The notes beneath the pieces are model-generated. The model saw only the letters and a program-made list of their open reading frames with translations. It was not told where the DNA came from and did no database searches. From the NCBI GenBank assembly GCA_022316685.1, contig JAKJHU010000066.1:2707140-2771139 (forward strand): a stretch of DNA of 64,000 nt, given 5' to 3'. Of this stretch, positions 58,227 to 64,000 are shown piece after piece. This stretch comes from Progne subis subis (lineage: Eukaryota > Chordata > Aves > Passeriformes > Hirundinidae). The position numbers were made by a program, and so were the translations under genes. The first letter of the stretch is position 1; the number at the start of each line of letters is the position of its first letter.

Positions 58227-59599
58227 AAAATTTGGAAGATCCACCTCCAGAAAATTATAAGAGGCACTTACCTTGCACAGAGGGGAAATGTGGTGTCAGA
58301 CAAAGTAAAAGTGAGGGACCCATTGCAAACAGCAGGACACTTCTGATTGAGATAAGGATAACTCAAAATGGAAGTAAACAGCTAAATTACTATGTTGTTG
58401 CAGAAAATCAGAGTACCTTGGAGGAGACAATGGCAAGAGCATGCTCAGCTCTGAAACTATTTTGCAATGTGTGCGTCCAAGGCTGGATTCATACCAGAGG
58501 CCTGAGCAATGTGATTTGGCAAGTGTTAACTCCGTGACCAGTGCATGCCATCCAGAAACCAGAAGAAAAACAAAGATGTGATGCAGCTCTGCAGCCATCT
58601 AAGCACAGCTTTGGTAAACAGACCGGGTTTAACACTCACCAGAGCCTCAGGCACGGGCTAAGGCCCTGGCTCCTCCCTCCACCCACCTGCACACTCAGTG
58701 ACTTGTACAAAACTTGGCCTAGTGGGAGATCTGGAAGTTAATCTGGTCCCCCCCCGTGTCTCTGCACCACTCTCCTTCCCTGACACCAAACCAGCACTGC
58801 TTGGCTCTGCTCGTAAACACCACCAGACCACCAACCAAGACCAACTGAAAACAAGGAGCCAAGCAGACATCCCAAGATCTGTACCCTGTTAAAATCCCAG
58901 GGAATGCTTTCCAGAGAGCCAGTGCAGCGCAGCTTTGCCAACATGGGCACCTGGGTGTGGGAAGAATGCTGGCAGGGCGATGAACTCATTAAGGTGGAGC
59001 TCTGTCACCACCTCCTGCAGGAATCCGAGATGAGTCCATCGCTGCGCCGTATCCTTGTGCAAGCAGGTGTAGGAAGGATCAGTCACTGGAGCTCCGCGCT
59101 CGCCGGCTCCACACGCCGGAGCCAACGCCACCAGGAGAAACAGGAGCCCTTTCCATGTAAGCAAACTGATCTGCCTGATATCAAGTGACTCATTAAGGGC
59201 TTACAAAACTTAAGTAGACCATAGTGTTGCTCTCTAGTAGTGGCAACTTCTTGGCTTGAGAGGAGGATTTGATACCAGCCAAAAGCTCACGTTGGGCCTT
59301 GCTGGCATTAGCAACGGCAGATCTGCCCTAGGAGGTGCTTGGGGGAAGTTGCAAGATGCTCTTGGTTTTACCCTGAAGAATTAAGTTTTCCAAAGATGCT
59401 GGGCAGGAACAACTGGCCCTGCACATGGCAAATGATGAACACCAAAGCCTGAAATAGAGGTAAAGGTGCAATCAAGCTGGACAAATACATCTACTATTTG
59501 TTTTCTCAGTACCTTAAAACATTTCACCCCCTGCTCTTCCCTTTATCCTTTTCCCATCCAAACTTTTTGAAAGAATGAAAATATCTCATGTTGACTAGA
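58227..59599. other. Noncoding region
   Basis: Unique intergenic sequence; no gene, repeat or motif cluster recognised. Confidence 0.5.
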
Positions 59600-59908
59600 T
59601 TAATTAGAGACAAATGAATACACAGACAGCAACAGGACATGGCTTTAAACTAAGAGAGCAGAGACTTAGTTATTAGGAAGAAAATGCTTGACTGAACATG
59701 CTGAGGCCCTGGCACAAGTTGCGCAGAGAAGCTGTGGCTGCCCCCTGGAAGTGTTAAAAGTCAGGCTGGATGGGGCTTGGAGCAACCTGGATAGTGAAAG
59801 GTGTTCCTGCCAATGGCAGGGGGGTTGGAATTAGATCATTTTTAAGGCCCTTTCCAACCCAAAGCATTCTATGATTCTGTGATTCTATGTTCCTGTGATT
59901 CTATGATC
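59600..59908 (+). mobile_element. CR1 LINE 3' end with terminal short repeats
   Basis: Plus-oriented CR1 tail: TTAGTTATTAGGAAGAAA, AGAAGCTGTGGCTGCCCC, AGGCTGGATGGGGCTTGGAG, CCTGCCAATGGCAGGGGG and CCCTTTCCAACCCAAAGC. It ends in repeated ATTCTATGATTCTGTG-type units (59869-59908), the CR1 3' hallmark used instead of poly(A). Confidence 0.93.
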
Positions 59909-62205
59909 TTCCAATAAGCTAAATAGTCATCTTAAACACATCTGAATTGGAATTACTGTGACTTGGGTGCACAGGACAAAACCAGCCCAACCCTATGGCC
60001 CCCAAATAAGTGTTTTTGCAGCCAAAATTTGCAGACGAGAGAAAACACAGACACAGAATCAAATGGAGCAGGATCTGCTTCTAAAGAGGTTGCTAGGCAG
60101 ATATTTTTCCCAATTCTAAGGGACACGAGGGTTTTGCAAAATAGATCCTTGTGATCTGATTAACATAAGTAAATGAAGTAAACAAAGGTTAAGGGGGTGC
60201 ACAGCAATGGCTGCTTGAGCTTTGCCATATTTGCTGTGAGACCTCCAGGTAGACTTTAAAATAACCCCAGTTGAGATAGGCTTGTGGCAAATGAAGTTTA
60301 CGTCCAGTGAATTTGGAAGACATTTCTCCATGGCAAGCTGTCCCCAGATGAAAGCATTTTCATGTGACTCTCTCACTGGCTCAGCTCAAGACATTGCACG
60401 GGTCATGGTTTTATTCCCTAAACATCATCTCATGTATTAGAGAGTCACTACTCTTTCAGTGGAATCCTCAGCATGAAACTGATGAACATCCTTGTTTTAG
60501 GAATTTTTTTTTTTTTTGTCTTTTTTTTTTTTTTTTTGTCAACAATCCTGTAAACAAAAAATGCAGCATTTAGCCAGATATGACTGTGAGGCCTGGAGGG
60601 ATGTGGTTCCTCCTGAGCCGTGGCACTGCAAATCCAATCTTTCAGAGAGTAGTGGCACTGAGAGCCAATGGTTGGGCTGGGTTATTAGATACCAAGCCTG
60701 GATTTTGGGCTTGACTGAGCATCTGTCTATGCAGAAAATATAGAGAACAACAGCATCACTTCATCCGCAGCATCTTAATACATGCCAGCTCCAAGCACCA
60801 ATGCAGACATTTCACAGCCCAAAAGGCCCAGAGAAGGCAGCTATTGTACGAATTATGAGAGGCGTTTTTTGACGTCCCCGAAGTAATTTTAAGCAAGAAG
60901 CTGTTTCTCAGATAAACTCCACCAGATATCCCTGGAAGCAAAGAAGAGCTAGTAGGAAAATAAGGTCTAATGTGAGCTCAGCTCGGCCCTTTTCACAGAA
61001 AAGCTCCAAATCAGTGGAGGAAAAGAAAGTTGGTTTCATGTTGGAAAAGTTATTGGAAGAGGGTCAAGTAAAGCCTGCAAAGCCAAAGGATCTCTCTGGT
61101 TCTGGAGGGCTGTAGATGGTTTCCAGCTCCCAAGCTCAATGAAAACACATTTTCAGCTGAGGACTGGGTTCAAGGTAAGTTCTGTCACTGGGGAAGCTCC
61201 CAATGGCTCTGTAGTTTTATCCAGCCCTTGTGAAGGGAGTTATTGTTATTTAACCCATGGGAAGGTTTGGGCTTCACAGAGCGAGAAATGTTATCCTCCT
61301 CTTGTGGATGGAAACTGGGACACGCTCTGATCCTGCGCTGAAACACACCAGGGCAGAACAGAACTATGCCCAGCTTTCTTGGTAACAAGACCAAGCTTCT
61401 CCCTTTGAATCCACGCAATGGTGACCACGTGCACGAAGAAAAACCCACAAGCAGGTGTGTACCCCTAAAAAGATAATTCTTACAGTGTTTATCAAAAAGG
61501 GCTGTAAATTACAACTCAATTAAAAATAAACAACTGCACACTATCTCCTGTCCCTATTTCGTAATTAATTCATAGAAGAGGAAAATAAAAATTCTATTTT
61601 TTTTCCCCACAAATCTGGACGCCAAATTAAAAAAAAAAAAAAAAAAATCCACTGCAAACAGTGCCCAATGTCACACCTGGGGAGGGATCAGCTTGAAGGA
61701 AGAAGGATGAAGGTTGCCTGCACACAATTCGGCAGCAGTGGCATTGGAAGCCCCAGGTGACACCAGGGCTGGTGACACGCCATCACACTTGTCATTATTC
61801 CCACAGTAAGTAAACAACAGGCACAGTGAGATGCTGGCTTAGGGAGGAATTGACAGGCAAGTCTTTGGAATTTGTAAACCAAATTCCTGCTCATGACAGG
61901 CGATGAAACCGAAATTTTTGTAAATGTGTTCCAACTCTTCTTCTCCGTCATCTCTTTGTTTGGGCAAAAAAAAAAAAAAAAAAAAAAAAATCTAATTATT
62001 TTGTTTGGTTTTGTAAAGGTGTTTCAAAGTCATTATGGGAGCATTCACACTGAAAATGTAACAGGGAGTTGTGTTCATACAAAATGACTTTCTCATTGTG
62101 TTTTACAAATTGCATGGAAAATCTTCCATCTATCCTAGGTTTACCTCACATTTTGTTTTCTGAAGAAAATTTGCCTAATTGATCAAAGCTTGAGGCAGCA
62201 ATCAC
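59909..62205. other. Noncoding region
   Basis: Unique intergenic sequence with T runs near 60508-60537 and A runs at 61630-61647 and 61966-61990. No gene recognised. Confidence 0.5.
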
Positions 62206-62345
62206 TGAATAACAGAAAGGTTTGGGTTGGAAGGGACTTTAAAGATCATCCATTTCCAACCAATATTGCACCAAACCTCAACTGTGAGCATGTTTGGTGT
62301 CACCATGCTGGAAGGCACCCAGCAGCTGCTGAGCTGTGTTGGCTT
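62206..62345 (-). mobile_element. CR1 LINE fragment, diverged
   Basis: Inverted CR1 3' end: GGTTTGGGTTGGAAGGGACT, TTAAAGATCATCCATTTCC, then a short body resembling the CR1 tail. The boundary beyond about 62300 is unclear. Confidence 0.75.
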
Positions 62346-62532
62346 TGGCATGACCCACCAGACACGTGAGTTAAGGGGCTAGGACTCTGGAGCAGACAAG
62401 GACTAGAAGGAAAATTTAAGGGGTGACTGCCAAGGGGAAACAGATGGTCTGGAAGCCCTCAGCTCTCCTCTCTCCCTGTGAGGGGTATCACAGGATTTAA
62501 AGTCCTGGTGCAAAAGTCACTCCGTAAGCATC

Positions 62533-62905
62533 TTAGAATCACAGTACCCTAGGATAGCTTAGTTTGGAAGGGACATTAAAGATCATCTCATTCCAACCTC
62601 TCTGCCATATGCAGGGACACCTTCCACTAGACCAGCTTGCTCCAAGCCCTGTACAACCTTGCCACTGAAAGTTCCCAGGGATGGGGTTATCTACCACCCC
62701 TCTGCCAACCTGTTAACTGTTTCACCACTGTCATCATAGAAACCTTCTCCTCGCACTTTGAATCAGCCCTCCTTTTGTTTTGTCCTAGCACCACAGACCC
62801 TTTTAAATAAAAAGTCTGACCCCCCTCCTTCACCTACTGCAAACCTTGAAGAGGCTGAAGCAGCACCTTCGAGGGAAAGCATCCTCGCCTCGGCTGCCAC
62901 AGCTC
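62533..62905 (-). mobile_element. CR1 LINE 3' end fragment
   Basis: Inverted CR1: TAGAATCACAGTACCCTAGG, TTTGGAAGGGACATTAAAG, CATTCCAACCTCTCTGCCAT, GACCAGCTTGCTCCAAGCCC, CCAGGGATGGGGTTATCTAC and TTGAAGAGGCTGAAGCAGC. No coding capacity. Confidence 0.9.
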
Positions 62906-64000
62906 ACGATTAATGGTTTCTGCTCACAAGAGCCAGGTATGCGCTGTTTGCTGGCTGTAAATCTCCCGTTACAGCCTCCTCTGCCATACAGCACACATGG
63001 ATTAATAGCAGCTTTCTACTTTTGAGGTTACAGCTGATCCGAAAGTCCCCAGAAGAAAGGGTGAGTTTCCTAAGCAGCATGACTGACAAGACGGCGAAGA
63101 GGGAGTTTATTCAGAGCACTATCTAATTCATTCCCCAGTGAAGGAAACTCATCTACTTTTGAGACTTAAGACTTCTAAAGAAAACTGCTATGATCTAAAG
63201 AGATTGGCCATAAAACTATTTGTATTGAAAACTTAGCCAGCATGCCTTTAGTGAACTTCATTCATTAACATTCTTCCTGGCAAGGTTTCCATATCTCAGC
63301 GTTCATTTTATACTTTAATTTGGTTAGTAGGTCTTTGTTTAATCGTCCTATTGAAAGGGGAACAAAGAAGGTTTAGGTGATACAGAGAAGTAATACACTA
63401 TATTTTATCTCTGTAAAGCCCAGACAAAGTCAGCAGGCTCTGATACCCTCTGATTTAGGGGTTTTTTTTTATTCCCTTTCTCTTCCAGGACATTTGGAAT
63501 CACAAATCAGTTGCAGAGCATAAAGATCCTCACTGTACTTAGCTGTGGACACCTTTGGAAGAGAAACACCTTGTCAAGCAGAGGAATGATGCTCTGAGCA
63601 TAACATACAGCCCCAAAGGAAGATTATCTTGGGAAAAGTGCATTCCCATTACTTTGGGGATGGATGCTCTGCTTTTATATCTATGTCCTCCAATAAAAAT
63701 CAGTAGTCAACAGTTCCTTCCATTTCTCAGCTTTGTGCTTACTGTCTCGATATCAACTTCATATTTTTTTCTTGGTGCAAAACTCATTAACAAGCTGCAG
63801 TTTTGCCTAATGACTAACCTGCTTCACAGCCAGCACCCAGCATAGCAACCCACAGGCACAGGCTGCCCTGGAGGAGGATTTACAGGATAAAAAGGATGAA
63901 AAACTCTCCAAACGGAGCTGCTCCCCAGCCCCAACACCGGCCGTGCGAGTGGGCAGCTCCTGGGCTGCTGTAAACTGACACAGCTCCAACTGACTCCCAA
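62906..64000. other. Noncoding region at window end
   Basis: Unique sequence; nothing recognised. In mammals TAF3 lies upstream of GATA3; its C-terminal PHD-finger exon was not found here, so it probably lies beyond the window. Confidence 0.5.

Noticed and set aside
53000..64000. Search for the C-terminal PHD-finger exon of TAF3, the expected upstream neighbour
   Set aside because: No Cys/His PHD pattern seen in either strand; the gene probably lies outside the window.

Overview
This window is bird genomic DNA carrying one complete protein-coding gene, GATA3, on the minus strand. The avian call rests on several CR1 LINE 3' ends with the typical short 3'-terminal ATTCTATGATTCTGTG-type repeats, the absence of Alu/L1-type elements, compact introns, and a protein almost identical to vertebrate GATA3. 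The species cannot be named from the sequence.

Layout, in transcript order on the minus strand: CpG-rich promoter about 34.7-35.5 kb; untranslated exon 1 (about 34696-34488); exon 2 with the start codon (33838-33216); exon 3 (30591-30055); exon 4, N-terminal zinc finger (27074-26929); exon 5, C-terminal zinc finger (21508-21383); exon 6 with the stop codon (15494-15210) and a roughly 1.2 kb 3'UTR ending near 13985. The coding parts (241+537+146+126+285 nt) join in frame to 1335 nt, 444 residues plus stop, with GT-AG junctions at every intron. Exon lengths and phases agree with what I know of mammalian GATA3.

Rest of the window: 1-13.9 kb (downstream of GATA3) and 35.6-64 kb (upstream) contain no coding gene I can support. 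They hold CR1 fragments, microsatellites, very long homopolymer tracts and several AT-rich, motif-dense blocks (GATA, octamer, homeodomain and RFX motifs) that look like conserved regulatory elements of a developmental-gene desert. A CpG-rich block with three CCAAT boxes at 35.38-35.48 kb may be a divergent promoter for an antisense lncRNA on the plus strand.

The most interesting observations concern the GATA3 mRNA. Its leader carries one tiny upstream ORF running directly into an A43 tract close to the predicted 5' end, a complementary U40 tract lies in exon 2, and a U46 tract lies in the 3'UTR. A tandem NAGNAG acceptor at exon 4 predicts 444- and 443-residue isoforms. Noncoding calls are by eye only; no alignment was possible.
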